The notes under the pieces: generated by a model
Told to the model about the DNA's origin: nothing
Database searches by the model: none
The model's input: only the letters and a program-made list of their open reading frames with translations
Made by a program: the position numbers and the translations under genes
NCBI GenBank assembly: GCA_037903475.1
Contig: JBAJFG010000632.1
Span: 124,001-188,000 of the forward strand
Direction: 5' to 3'
DNA length: 64,000 nucleotides
Source of the DNA: Ancylostoma caninum
Lineage: Eukaryota > Nematoda > Chromadorea > Rhabditida > Ancylostomatidae
Shown here: positions 19,413-32,699 of the stretch, piece after piece
Layout: every line of letters starts with the position of its first letter
Numbering within the stretch: position 1 is the stretch's first letter

Positions 19413-19707
19413 CAGAGTCGGTCAATCACTCTTGCATTCCAGAATAGCCGGTGCCTGTCTGGTCTGCCGCGCCCCACCACCTACGCGACGTGGCAGATCG
19501 GCGCCAATGTTGTTGGGCGTTGATGTATTGATGTTTGCCTTTTGTTCTCACCCATGCATTTCGAAAATGGGGACAAAGGCTTAAAAACAGTTTGGAAATA
19601 ACCCGACAACAACAGCGCCCAAATAGCCTGCCGCACCGCGTTCTTAGAGCAGCGCGGTAGACCAGACAGACTGGTACCCTGTGATACAATAGCGAATGAC
19701 CGGCACT
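19413..19707. mobile_element. MITE with GGTCAxTCAxT ends, copy 2
   Basis: Ends CGGTCAATCACTCTTGCA and, on the other strand, CGGTCATTCGCTATTGTATC; inside are inverted CTGTCTGGTCTRCCGCGC arms and ACCCGACAACAACAGCGC, as in the 11.5-kb copy. It lies just upstream of the Kunitz gene start, where a promoter would be expected. Confidence 0.6.
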
Positions 19708-20441
19708 GTAAATCGCACGTTTCTCGTACGCTTTTCCCTAAACAACGAGGAAGTAATACCAAATGTCCATGACATTGAGGGATGAGATAACTTCGATTAT
19801 GTACATCGGATCGGAAACGCTGACCTCGAACTCGTTTTCGGTTTCTGTTAAGCAGTTGCTGAAAGCGCTTTTTAGGTTCTTCTCGGTGGTGCACTATTCG
19901 TTAAAGATTACGTCCGCATCTGTGAATATGCATGTGTTCGCTCGAAGTTTGTGTATAGAGCTTATCTGGAGTGCTGATCGCAAAGTTGTGTAAAAGTCCA
20001 TTTTGCGTCGCACCCACACTTTTGTACTTATATGGCACTTGAGAGCAAAACCGTGCCATCTTTATGTACAGATGGACGTCCATAACCTTTTTCGCTATGG
20101 AGTTTGGCAGAAAAAGAAGATCAGATTGGAGATCACTGTCCTCGACTTCGTGTTATGAGACATAGCGGCAACTGGTAAAACCGGTAAAAGTAGAGCTTTT
20201 TTTTCGTACAGAGATCGAAGGTTACATATGATACATGTATGTTGTAGGATACAATTTACGTAGACTAAGTACATTTCCACGGTAGTACATGACCGAGAAA
20301 GAAGGAAAAGAAGAGAATATGAGCCGATACCCAAACAGTTTCTAACAAAAACTAATTTCGTAATCCCAGCAATGCCTTAAATAAACTTTCGCTAATGCTC
20401 CTTTAATCAGGCCGAGCAAATCTTTTCTATACTTCTGTTCC

Positions 20442-20865
20442 TTAAAGGCAGCACTCACGGAAATTCTCACTCCTGAAATGAGTTGCTTACCGTGTAGTGG
20501 GACGCTGAACAATCACAACAATAAGTTGAACACCGTGGGTGGGCGCCTACCTGGGATGATACTGCCGCGGACACATCTGCCGTTATGGACATTAAGATTT
20601 CGTCGCGCCAGCTAACGCCGTTGACAGGGTGTGCGCATGTGGTTCAGCGGAGTCGCGTTCATGGAATTCGTACCATTTACAGGGTTTCGTGGCAGGACCC
20701 ATCACACTCGTCCGCGCTGTGGACATACAAGAAATGCCGCCATCATTTTCTGTGCTTTCACGTGTTCTAAGCTACTTCATCGTTGTCAATGAGTTCATCG
20801 TCCCTAAAAACCCCGATATACTGCGAAATCTTCGATCCAAAAATTTCCGTGAGTGCTGCTTCTAA
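20442..20865. mobile_element. TTAA-flanked MITE, family AAAGGCAGCACYCACG, copy 1
   Basis: Left end TTAAAGGCAGCACTCACGGA; right end, read on the other strand, GCAGCACTCACGGAAATTT with a degraded TTAA. The terminal repeat is about 20 bp. TTAA duplication is typical of piggyBac-type transposition. Confidence 0.7.
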
Positions 20866-23800
20866 CTTTTGCCTGTCTCAATTTGTGTGAATAGTGAACA
20901 GTAGGTGCGTAGAGGTGAAATCCCTTGGATATTGTCATCTTTATTCTGCATGATAGCGATATATCCCATGTCGTTTAGAATGGGCCACCACACTACATGT
21001 GAATGCTGTTACGAAATTAAGAGATATCAATGAGAAGAAAAGGCGAAGGGAAACCCTCGGAGGTAACCATATGTCGAATGACCTGTTGTTTTGTTCAAAT
21101 CACCACTTCTCTCTGCACTTGTTAATCAGAAAAATCTACCACTAGCCAGACCAATGAAGGGATTAGTTTTAGCTGTCTCGTGGCTTCGCAATAAGTATAC
21201 ATCCACAATACCGGAATTCTACGTAGCTACGTAGCCTAGACCTCGCGTTCTAACGTCAGATTCCTTGACTCGCAGAATTAGAAATATTTTCCTTATTATT
21301 GATTTTTCTATGTTTTAATTCGAATATTCGTGAACGGGAGATTACAATTGGCATCGTTAAATAACGACGGTACAAAAAAAAAGAAATGGCAAAGGTACTG
21401 ATGTCAGCAGCTCTCACAAGTTTTCATTGTGGTGGAAATACTAAATGCCATGAAGACAATATGCAGAGGATAGAACAGAACTCAGATATTTGAGCTTGAT
21501 TCAGAAAATTCAAATAATCACGAAAAGGAAGCCTTGCAAAGTTTTCTTTGCTACAATGTCCTACTTCCTTCCTCTCTTCAAACACCTCGATTCTCGACCA
21601 ACTCGTAAGCGAATATTGGAACTCGAACATATCTAATTCAGTCCTAAGTATGGAGGATACTTTTTTCAATGCCACAGTTGTATTCAAAGCATTTGCTCCA
21701 CTCGTGTATTAACTCGTAATCGCTGCGCGGGCGTTATCGCTGGCGTTTTCATACGAAATCGTGGGACCCCAGGAGGAAGCCGTGCATCTGGCTGTCACTG
21801 CAGCTCTTCACATCTGCAAATTCACTTGAATCGTTGCGACTGGAGTCAGATTTGTGACAGAGTCGAATTCCTTCTCTCGTTCCCGAGAAGAACTCAATTC
21901 CGAGGAGGTTTAACGGCAGTGGAAGTCAGTTGAATTCGGAATAAGCTTTTCCGCCGAGGAATAGTGAGCCGACACGCATTTTAGCCGTAGCTGTGGAGAG
22001 CCTTTCTCCCTTTCCTTTTCTGGGGACAACAGTTACTTTTTGGGATTGAGAACTGAGAGGGATCAAGTCTAATAGGTACTTCCAACATAGCAAATTTCTA
22101 CGACACCTATCGGCCGCTCCCCTTTCTTCTCCATCCTGCAGCAATAGCTTGTGGATTGTGGGATTCGATAGTGTGATTTTTCATTGTTTCAAGGAGCTTC
22201 TTGTTGGAGGAATTTGTACCGGTACCCTTCTTGAACAATGAAGCATACAGTATCAGAATCTACATATAAAGCGCTGTTACTCACGCATGATCGCTTTTTT
22301 TAAATAAGAGCGAATACCATGAATTAAACCAGAAACGGTTAATCGGTAAGCGCTTCCATCCAGAACGCGTGTGCGTTTGATGAGGCTTACACAGAAAACC
22401 ATGGAATTGAAGCGGAATTTAATACATGTCAGTGATCACTATGTATGTACATATGATAACTTTTTATCGTTGGCGATCATTCAAATGGATAATACTCCAG
22501 ATAATAATTTTTTAAATGCGTCAAGGCATTTTGGAGACAGTGTGTCACCTCGTATTCAATATGTATTGGAGACATCAATAGATCCTTGGTCTCCACGCCA
22601 CGCTGACTTAAAAAATGCTTTCGAAAATTTACAAATTTGTTCAAACCCGGTCCATGAAAGGATCCAAAACACAAATTTCACAGTCCTCTCGGGAGTGCAC
22701 TTGCGAACGAATAAACACCGAATAAGTTTGCTATCGAGAATGAGAAACACCTAGAGCTCTTCCTTTCTTTAATCCAGCACTACTTCGGCTTGAAATGTTG
22801 AAGCATTCGAATTTCCCATTCATTAGAAAGCTTCGGTATTCGAAAGCATCGATTTTGAATGAGTGGAAGATTCGAATATCCCAACATTGGAGTAGTACGA
22901 CCCTAGTACGACTACATGCTGCACAAAAGAGAAGAAGAGCTGTAGGGGTTTCTCGTTCTCAAATATCTGGTTGATCAAATTGTTTCCTAAATTGTTAGTT
23001 GGAGCAACACAATGTAATCGGTTCTTACTGGTTGCAAAGTATATATACTCGGGAGGAGCGGTGCGCGTTCTCTGGCTGTCTGCCACGGAAGCAGCGCTGA
23101 ACAATATGTCTTGCCCTGTCTTGCCGAAGACACTAGCCCATTCTGAATAGCTGGGAAGCTTGAACCTTTCCAAAAAGCGTTCACGAATCTCACCACAAAA
23201 AGAATCTATTGCAGGGGAAATTATTCAAGGTGAAAGACCTATTCAGATCACGACTAGGCGAAACGCTCATTAGTTCTCCTCGAGCAAGCGAAGTGAGCTG
23301 AGGCAATCAACCAGATATGAGTAAAGTAAAGACAGTGGAAAGACAGAGCAACGGATGCGTGATGGAGATGAGCCGCGCAGGTGTGCAAGAAGCAGAAGCG
23401 TGACCTCGGCGCTGGAGAAGTGTCAAACCGAAGGGGAGTGCACGTTTTTGAGGTGGCCGCAAACAACGCACCTTGCCGACCGTTCGCAAATAGCCACCGT
23501 ACCGAGCGCTCCAAGCGTCTTCCTCTAAAGTCAGCAAGAACATTAAGCCTACCTCTGTATCATGCTGGTATGGAACACGATGAGTACATTTGACAAGATA
23601 AAATGGGGATTTACTCTATAGCGAAGTGAATGCGCGAGACAAACCATTTGTGGTATCCACCCCAAGCTGGCTTTGTTTCATGCAATATTCGAACGTATCT
23701 TGGTTATTCCTCGAGTTTTTCTGACATGCTTCTCGTTCTCTGGAATCCAAACCATCTATTTGCTATGTGTATTATGTCTGAGAGCTCACTATGAGCTCTA

Positions 23801-25104
23801 TCGAATAATAAGCAATGGTGGACGATCTGCGAGGATACGTAGTGCTTAACAAACACTTCCTGGAACAATTGGCCATCCCATCGAGACGAATACGACAAGT
23901 CCTCTCTATACCAATTTTGCCCTACGAGGCCGCAGTGGACGGCATGTGATGCGCGCGCGGTATAGCGTCATTTGAAAGTACGGAATCCGTGAAAGCGCAA
24001 ACGCCACGCCAAAATCGGATGAGGAAAACCTTGAGCTGGAGGCTTTTCCGGGAATTTTTCTATTGTTCTCGTCCAATGGTCGCCGTGGGCGACGAAGTCT
24101 TTGGAACCACTTCCGAATAAATCACTAGATACCTATCGATTTGTTCGAGATTCGAAAATTCGATTCCGAATAAGTTTGTCTATACTTTGGATGTTTGAAA
24201 AAGAGATGTGATGGAAATACATCCTTTTAAGGCCGATAACTAGGCTTTTAGGTCTCTCTCTTTTTCGAACCAATGATTAGATGAACTGAATTATTCGACT
24301 TTTATTCGGTCCTGAATATAGTGGAAATCCGGGAAAGGGAATTTCGCCCAGACCTTTCCTTTAAGAAGTATTTGAAGCCGTTCCTTTGAATGCAATTCGT
24401 GCTAGAAAACTCCATTCGTTTCCTGTGTAGTCTAAGTATTCATAGCCAGATGTCGCACCTTAATCGCGACTGCGCAAACAAAGATCTCGAGGAGCTGTCA
24501 GCGATCCACCACTTCGCCACCCCGCTTGAGCACCGAATACATTCTTTATTTACAATGTTATTGAGAAGCACTGGCAAAGGCTTGCGTATTAGACCTCCGA
24601 ACGGCTTCGTCATACGAGGGCGGTTCATCCGTGTACCTAAACATGAGGTCTAGTTTTCTTTAGTGTGCCAAGACTTGCGTCTACTACATACCTTTGGACT
24701 TCATCGGTGATACAGAAAGGCGAGTGAGGTACGGAAAGAGAGCTGCGGAACAAGTACATCTGCGAGTTGTACGACGCACTTAGGGTTTCCTGAACGAGGA
24801 TGTGGATGCAATGTGAAAAGAAGGCTTCCATGGCTTCGGTGTAAGTCTTATAATGAAAGCATCCTAGGCAACATTACATCACGCTGTCACTGTATGCGTT
24901 TCGAAAAAAAAAACATTCAGCTTGTTATGAACTACATTCGTCCCTTCTCGACTTCTTTTTGGGTCAGAGAGCGCAAAAATCCGTCATACGTCGTTATGCT
25001 GTCCGAGGGATTTCTGGGCTCATAGGTTTATTTTATGTAATCATTACAAATGATGAACTATCATGAACGACAACAAGATAAGTGATTGACATAACAAAAA
25101 CTGG
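20866..25104. other. About 4.2 kb without a recognised gene
   Basis: The longest open stretch is a plus-strand frame at 22371-22754 (127 codons) with no family I recognise, no signal peptide and no splice-linked neighbours. Nothing else stands out on either strand. Confidence 0.5.
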
Positions 25105-25575
25105 TTAAAGGCAGCAGGAGCTGAAATCCTCGACTCCGAGCTGAGCTGTGGGTGATGAAGTACAGATTCAGCACATCATAAATGTGAAACGAACACAGAC
25201 AATGATGGCTTACCTGCAGAGAAAATGGAACACTCATCGCGAACACGCCTGGCTGTGTTCGCGCGCGGACGAGTTTTCCCCGGCGCGAAAGCCATTGCGG
25301 CGCGTGGTTTTGGCCGAGTCTCGCCATGAAACCCCGTGAATTGAATGCATTTCGTTTTCCCTTTGCGCCAAACCACGCACCGCAATGGCTTTTGCGCCGG
25401 GGAAAACTCGTCCGCGCACGAACACGGCCAGGCGTGTTCGCGACGAATGTTCCATTTTCTCTGCAGGTAAGCCATCATTTTCTGTGTTCGTTTCACATTT
25501 ATGATGTGCTGAGTCCGTACTTCATCACCCACAGCTCAGCTCAGAGTCGAGGATTTCAGCTCCTGCTGCCTTTAA
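25105..25575. mobile_element. Near-perfect TTAA-flanked foldback element
   Basis: 471 bp. TTAA then AGGCAGCAGGAGCTGAAATC; the right end is its inverse followed by TTAA. The two arms match for about 205 bp at roughly 95 percent, around a central spacer of about 60 bp that itself pairs partly (GCATTTCGTTTTCCC region). The arms include GC-rich parts (GCGCGCGGACGAGTTTTCCC). A transcript would be one long hairpin. The AGGCAGC start links it to the 20.4- and 29.6-kb elements. Confidence 0.9.
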
Positions 25576-25975
25576 TACAAAATCTAATATGATTATGGTT
25601 CCACCTATTTTTGAGCGTTTGGTTCGGAATTCATCTGTTCATGCGGGTGTAAGTATTCTTCACAAAATTTGATAAAAACTTAATCTAGCCTGCAATGCAC
25701 AACTCATTTTAATCGGAATTCCTTTAGAACGTCACATATACCCACACCATCCAAGTTATTATTATAGTTATAGTTACAAGTTATTCGTTTTAAAAGAAAT
25801 TTGGACTTACAAGGGAAGTGCACGGGGCTGATCCCCTGGATCGAAACGAAACATTCATTTTCGGTAACACTCTCTAAGGCGATGTTAATGCACGTATACT
25901 ATTTTTGCCCATTTGTCCTGATGCGCGCAGGAGAGAGCATCAAAGATTTTCGGCGCCATTCATCTTTCACGCGCC

Positions 25976-26220
25976 CAAGAATTTGGTTTTTTCGACTGAA
26001 ATTTTGCATACGGGGGTTATTTGAGATGCTAAATACAAATAGTGTATCCATTTTGTACCGTAACGCTATTTTTCTAGGGTTGCGGCAACTATGCTACTGC
26101 ATGCTACCGTACACCTAACGTAACCCTAAAAATGGCATTACGGTGCAAAATGGATAAGATATTCATGTTCAGCACCTCAAATAACCCCGTATGCAAGGTT
26201 TCAGTCGAAAATTTTTCTTG
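25976..26220. repeat. Foldback MITE, 245 bp
   Basis: Arms of about 105 bp: CAAGAA, TTTCGACTGAAA, GCATACGGGG, GGTTATTTGAG, ATCCATTTTG and ACCGTAACG on the left return inverted on the right. A diverged relative of the interior (TGTAACGCTATTTTAGTGGGG) lies in an intron near 9338-9365. Confidence 0.75.
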
Positions 26221-27976
26221 AAGAGCTTGGCTACATGATGGTTTAGTGCTGCCAATTTTTCTAGTGGCCTGTCACTGGAGTCCTAGCTTGGATTCATGGA
26301 ACTTTGACCATGCAATCCAGCAGTGGTTGCCGTGATTAGCTGTCCTGTGGACTATAGATCGTTTGCAGACGCATTTTTAAATAACTTGCTTTCGTCTGAT
26401 ACGCGATCATGAGTCCCAGCTGCCAAGAATTACAGCGGCGGTGAGGTGGTCTAGTGAGTAACAAATCGGACGAAGTTTCTGCAGTAGTTCTTGCAGTGGT
26501 GCACGTATCTGATGTGTTCTAATCACTACTAATACTCAAAATAAGTTTAAAAGCCCGAAATCCAAAAACGCCAAGAGAGTTCAGTCGGCAGGACGCAAAC
26601 CCTCCACCTCCTACTTCAAAGCTTGACGCGCTATCCATTCGCCCAGCTCGCCACTGTCGGCGTGCTTGACTCATCATCTCATGATCAAACAAAACCAAGA
26701 TATTTGAAAATAGGTCTTTAAATACTCCATGCTCCCAGCAGAGGTAAACAAGGTAATCACAGTTGGTTTGAGTGGTGAAACCTTCATAAATCCCAGCTTT
26801 ACATGGAGTTCTATGGCAGTGCAATACAGGAATATTTGGCACGCTCTCCTGATCGCATCAGGACCATTTGGCAAAAATTATATGCATACATCAAAACATC
26901 TTAGACAATGCTTAGGTAAGTGGATGTTTCGTTTCGGTTCCCGGGGTTGGCCTCGTGCATATCCCGTGTTAGTGTGAAGTGCTGGACCAACCATGGACGT
27001 TGGCGATACCGGTCGACTGTCTGCGGACCATGCACTCGGCGATTGAGAACGAACCACTGAAAAGCAAAGACTTTTGCGATAACTGAAAGGGTCACCATGA
27101 TGTCCCTGTCAATGCGGACGAGGAGAGATGCTTTTCCTTGTCCGAATTGACAGCCTGCGTTCTCAACTTTTTGAGTCGATTTTGAGGTGATGTACTATTT
27201 TAAAAAACGCAAGCCGTGCATGCTATATTGATGGTTTACAACGATTGAGAGATCCTCCAAAAAATCAGAGCTTCGAAGGCCGATACAGCTGCTTCATCCT
27301 GATTCAAGCTAGCGCATATATAAGCACCGCATACTGAGTGACTTTCGAAAAAATTGGCGCGGTTTGATACAGAGACAGCGTGAAAGTATGCAAAATGAGC
27401 ACGGCGTTAGAGCCGAAGACAACCAAGATGGCACACACATTTGATTTCTACCAAGCTGTGATGAGACCAGAAGCGAAGGACCAATTCAGCCGACTATTCG
27501 TCGTTTGTAGCTCATCGCAGCTTTGTAAAATCGTAGAAGCGTCAACTGTCGTCAACTGCAAATACGCTAGGAAGTCATAGATCTGATGGATAGTCATTCC
27601 TGTCCACAATTTGTTTAGGTTCACACTCGAAACATCCTAGCAATTTCTGTATAAAGGTTGCTGTTGTAATGAATGTTGAACCTTACGTTGTGTCTGAAAA
27701 AAAAAACTCTGCATCTACGGCCCCATATCACGCTTTTTGGTTTGGCTAGAATTCCAAGAAATTATTCTGTAAATGAAAATTCTGAGAACCATTAGGTTGT
27801 CAAATAAGTCCTCCACGTCTATTGTTCAAATTTTTAGGTTTTTTGAGATTTGATGATCGATGGAGATAGTGGACATGAATAAAGGATGGCCGGAGTTACT
27901 CGTCCACTGGAGGTAGGTCTAATCCCTTGCAGGTAAGCCCCACCCCAGCCACCCGTTTTTGGGTCACAGGTATACA

Positions 27977-28185
27977 TTAGTATTCGAATTTTTTCTTTCG
28001 AATATTCGAATATTCGAATAATCGAATATTTCAATTTTTTGAATTATTCGAATATTCGAATAATCGAATATTTTGGCTTTTCGAATTATTCGAATATTCG
28101 AATAATCGAATATTTTAATCTTTCGAACTATTCGAATATTCGAATGAAGAAAATTTCGAATTATTCGAATAAATGAATGCTATTG
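27977..28185 (+). repeat. AT-rich tandem repeat of TTCGAATA units, array 1
   Basis: About four copies of a roughly 54-bp unit built from ATTCGAATATTCGAATAAT, itself rich in short palindromes (TTCGAA, AATATT). The left flank ATACATTAGTATTCGAA has an inverse counterpart at the right edge of array 2. Confidence 0.85.
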
Positions 28186-28571
28186 TTTCAGAAGTGTTTT
28201 TAGGCGATGTATTAATCCACAGAAAATAGGGAAACCAGTCTCGCTATGTGTGAAGATATAGAAATGCACGTTTCTAAACTATGAAACTATGAGAAAAAAC
28301 CAGACTCTTGCTTTTCTTGGCGACCTATTCACGGAATGTTTCGAGGTACTTTTTGACTCGTCTTTCAGGACGTTGTCTACAACAGTCTGGTGGGCAATGC
28401 TCTCACCCCGTCTTTAGTTTTTAATTCGTCATTCTTCTCGCATCACTACGATCTATTCTCTGAGGTCATGAAATAAGACAAGGAAGTAAGGCGGTTACCC
28501 GTTGAATAAAGTGACAGAGAATGTCGCTATGGACTGCTCCAGAATGGTGATAATAGGATTTAAATGGACTA

Positions 28572-28853
28572 GTGGCGGATGCAAAGAGACGCCCAACCCT
28601 CTTACCAGAGGATGGGTCACCGAATTCTTGGAATCATGTTACTTCGTTTTACAAAATAGATAAAAACTTTGCATCAATTTATTTTTGATTGTTCTTTTTT
28701 TTGATTATTCATAGTGAGTATTCGGTATTATAACTGAAATTCTTGAATTTTTCATTCTTCACCGGCATCGCCGAAGATGCGGAGATCCCAATTTTTCCCA
28801 ACCCCCCCCCCCAATGCCGCCCACTTTCTGGGTCCGCCACTGCTGTCCACTTA
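28572..28853. mobile_element. Second copy of the CAGTGGCGG MITE family
   Basis: Ends GTGGCGGATGCA and TGGGTCCGCCACTG, similar length (about 280 bp), AT-rich centre and a C10-12 tract near the right end, as in the 16.1-kb copy. The target duplication is not exact. A more diverged relative may lie at about 32397-32687. Confidence 0.65.
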
Positions 28854-29596
28854 AATATGATTGTAGGTATCATTCTGTTTCTCACGCTATTATAGTAGTG
28901 ATTCTTCGAGCTTCCTGTGAAAGGAATTATCTGTAACCAAGTTGAAATGCGCACATCGCACCCACACCCAATGTTCCCACCGTGTCTTTAAGGCAGGGGA
29001 CCACCTCGTTCCGCTGTTGGAGGTATAAATAGACCTTCTCACCATGTTGATCCCTGTAATGTACATCACAAGGCTCAGAAGCGGGGGTGTGCGGAATTTT
29101 CCGTTTTCCGCCCATTTTTGGCCTTCCGTTTTACGTTTTACGTTTTACGGGTTTTTGGCCCGGCAGACGGAAAATCCCGGAAAATCATGGAGAAAGAGGG
29201 ATCGTTGTTTTCGGCGTACTTCCCTATCCTGAAGAGGGTTCTCGTGTTTCGACGCGCATTGTACATGAGTTCACAACAATGGCCCATAAATTGGCGTCTA
29301 AACACAACGACGTTCGGACCATCTTGTTTCTTTTTCTCGGCTGCAGGGTAAATGTCCCGTCGCGGTTTTGCTGGTATTCATCGTAGTTCCAAATATGCCA
29401 TACAAGTGCCCTGCTCTCCTCGAAATTCTCAAAAAAGAAAAAAAGCTTCCACAGAAGTGAGGAGTGGACTCATACAAAATTGCCATGAAACTGTGACCTG
29501 CCATAGTGAGAGCATCAAGCATTCCTGTACAACGCATGATGTAGGCTTTCTTTCAATTTGACAAAAGCATAAGGCTACACCGTAATTGTCACTGCT

Positions 29597-30364
29597 TTAA
29601 AGGCAGCACCCACGGAAATTTTCAACTCCAAGATTTCAAGATAACCTTGGGTTTTCGACCATGAAGAACACGAATATGAGGGTCGATTCCACTTGAAAGT
29701 CACAGGAAAACAATTTTCGGATACTTTGAATTTGCTGCGATTGAACAAAACGGTCGAGTTGTCAGGCATGGGGTAGGGCAAAAAGTCGATAACACTGACT
29801 TGATCGCCACGTATTTCCTCAACGGATTGGATATTTTCGTGGTTTTGCAGCATATTCAAGTCAGAAAAGAACAGAAATCTGAAGAAAATGAAGTGTGGGC
29901 TGCACAGACTTACTGGTGAAGAAAAAACGAGTATATGTGGGAAAGAATGGAAAAGAGATAGTACAAACACGCGAAACAGGAAGAAATGAATGTTATGAAA
30001 AGAGAAAATGGAAAACAGCTAGTGGAAAGTAGTATTAGAATGCAAACAGACAGCTGCAGTCATAGTAGTGCAAGAATGGTACGGAAAATTCCGCGAAACA
30101 ATTTTTTTTTCAAAGAAAAACTGAGCGATTGTATGTGAAAACAGCTGATTCGTTCCAACATCGCCCCACGGCTATTTCTGCACAGCAGGTCAACTCGTAC
30201 CAGCGGGCTGGGTTCGAACTGTTGGACTGATGCTATACTTGTGATATCTCATGAAATGCGGGGTTTCGGACAGCATTTCCATCACAGAATTGTCGGGACA
30301 ATGCCCGAGGTTCGAAAACTCTCAAAAGTTCGAAGGTGAAGATTATCGTGGGTGCTGCCTTTAA
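29597..30364. mobile_element. TTAA-flanked MITE, family AAAGGCAGCACYCACG, copy 2
   Basis: 768 bp between two TTAA sites; ends TTAAAGGCAGCACCCACG and its inverse. The interior has no transposase-like frame. Confidence 0.8.
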
Positions 30365-31285
30365 TCTGACGATGATCTCCAGCTCTACACTGGCGCCGCT
30401 GGCGCCTGATGTCTTGCGCAATGTTGGGGCTGCTTGTGTTTCACGTTCCCCACACGCTGTTCTTCTCCTCCTTCCTCCATCGCTGACTCGCCCCAACAGG
30501 ATCCGTTGTGGATGAAGTGATCCTTCTCGAATACCAAGCGTATCAATTACCACAGCTACCTTTTTGTCTGAATTTTTGCAGAATAGGTCTGCTTCAAAGT
30601 AAAGCAAAGAAGGTGAAGGATAAATACTCCTCAATCTACTACTATTCTAGGCGTTTGAAGTGCATATCATCAATAGGCTTGAGGTTACTTAATTACGTCA
30701 AGAAGATGACTAGAAAATCCAATGTTGAAGATGACTTTTGGTCACAAACCTATGCTTGGGCAAAATTTTCCGTTTTCCGCCTATTTTTGGCCTTCCGTTT
30801 TCCGTTTTACGTTTCACGGGATTTGAAATTTTACTTCCGCACATCCCTGCTCAGAAGCGACGAAAGCCTCATTTTTAAAAGGGTCGGAGTGGCTACACTT
30901 TCGGAGCCCGGAGGCGGATCGCTCCAAGCTGTGCTGGCTGTCTGCCGCGACTGCAGCGTTGAGGAACCTGCCTCGGCGTGTTCAATCGATAAGCTCAATG
31001 GCTTCACAAGTCAACTCTGACTAGCAAACTGTTACAGACCCAGTCACGGAAAACGTGTTGAAAGATGGTTCCGAGACAATTCACCTACATCGCTGGATTC
31101 AGCGTGTCGAGGAGTTGCAGGATCTGCAATTACCTCAACCATGAATGTGAGGCCTAGGCCTGCCTTTAAGCAAGAAATCACCTTCGATCCGGTCTCCGAC
31201 CTCAGTAAAAGCTAAAACTAATAAGTTTAGTTTCGTCTTCTTCGAAGCTCGATGACTGCCTATTTCTCTCAAAATCGCGTATGGT

Positions 31286-31407
31286 GCCATAGATCCGCCT
31301 CGTCCTCAAGGCGCACCGCCTGAGATCACACGTGGCGTCCTGCTGGCGAGCAGGACGCCACTTATGATCTCAGGCGGTGCGCCTTGAGGACGAGGCGGAT
31401 TTATGGC
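31286..31407. repeat. Near-perfect palindrome with 4-nt loop
   Basis: Arms of 59 bp (31286-31344, 31349-31407) with about four mismatches around loop GGCG; outer part GCCATAGATCCGCCTCGTCC. GC-rich. Candidate foldback MITE, or the source of a long RNA hairpin. Confidence 0.9.
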
Positions 31408-31644
31408 AAATTCAGATTAAAAGTTTGCAGGTGATAAGAGGAACAGCCTCTGTAATGAAATTTGAAACAAACTAGGCCCCTCTTTTCCACGGGTCTTGTC
31501 AGTATTGTTCAATTTTTTCGTCAAGCAATCAGTTTTAAAAAAAATGAATAATGAAGCATGCTTGTCGTTCGCATTCAGTCAGTTACTGAGGGTAAGTCAT
31601 AATATGTGATCCATGAATTATGGCAATTTTGTCATTAAACCGAT

Positions 31645-31900
31645 TATTCGAATCATGGATGCTCGAACATTCGAATATTCGAATAATCGAATATTTCAGC
31701 TTTTCGAATAATTCGAATATTCGAATAATCGAATATTTTGACTTTTCGAATAATTCGAATATTCGAATAATCGAATATTTTAACCTTCCGAATAATTCGA
31801 GTATTCGAATAATCGAATATTTCGACTTTTTGAATTATCCGAATATTCGAATAGCGAAAATTTCGAATTATTCGAATATTCGTTCGAAAATATTCGTTCG
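31645..31900 (+). repeat. AT-rich tandem repeat of TTCGAATA units, array 2
   Basis: About five copies of the same 54-bp unit as array 1. The right flank reads TTCGAATACCAATGTATAG followed by TCACAGGGACC, matching the inverse of the left flank of array 1. The two arrays therefore look like copies of one mobile unit rather than local expansion. Confidence 0.85.
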
Positions 31901-32699
31901 AATACCAATGTATAGTCACAGGGACCGACCTCGAGCGATCTTGTCAGGTAGTTAGGTGTAGGGTACTCTCCGAGCAGCTGAACACGCTTTCAGTACTCAA
32001 AGGAAGAAGAATATTAAGCTTGCTCGAAAAAAAAAACCGGTGTCGAATGTGTTTTTTACTGGCCGGTATTTCCACTTTCAATGCTATGGATATAAGTCAG
32101 ACTGAGAAACGGTGGGAAATTTTGGGCCATTCTTATAGGAGACGAACAGTGCTTTCGAACTTCTACGAACACTTGCCCAGTCACCAGAAAAGAGAGTAAA
32201 TACATGCCGTTCATAATGAGCGCGTGAACTTGCACGACGACGTAATATAGTGTCGAAAGTGGTAAATAACTGCTATGAAAATTGTCATAACTGAACAGCC
32301 TCTGGCCTTCGCCAGGGTGACTGACCCACCGTACTCTTAAGGGTACTTTCGGAAATTGGGAAATGTTCTTGATGTTCCGAGAATAGATGTCTACCAGTGC
32401 CGGAGGCAGGTGTTGGTAGCCAGGGAGGGAGCGTGGAAGCATAGGAAGAGAAGTGGCAATTCCACCATTTCGCGAACCCAGATGGAATAATAAAATTATT
32501 GGTAATATTAATTTCAATATTGAATAATTAATAGTAAATATTTGAAAATAATAATAAGAAAAAAAATAAAAAATAAGCCCACACAATTTTATCTCTTTCA
32601 TGAGGTAACTTAAAAAATTCGGCGAAGCATTCTTGGAGGAGAGGGGGGAGGGAGAGCTAGTGAAGTATCCGCCACCGCTGGCTACATCCTCAGCACCCT

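Noticed and set aside
25148..25592. Coding frames of 88-118 codons on both strands at the TTAA element
   Set aside because: They are the two arms of one palindrome read in both directions; not evidence of a protein.
26519..26842. Extra Cys-rich exon (CHRTPCKAG..) for the Kunitz gene
   Set aside because: It lies upstream of the signal peptide and no splice sites or module pattern support it.
27977..31900. CRISPR-like array from regularly spaced repeats
   Set aside because: Repeats are tandem and AT-rich with no unique spacers, and the context is eukaryotic.
31620..31955. Asn/Ile-rich repetitive protein on both strands
   Set aside because: Translation of the TTCGAATA tandem array; the same array elsewhere has no conserved flanking gene.
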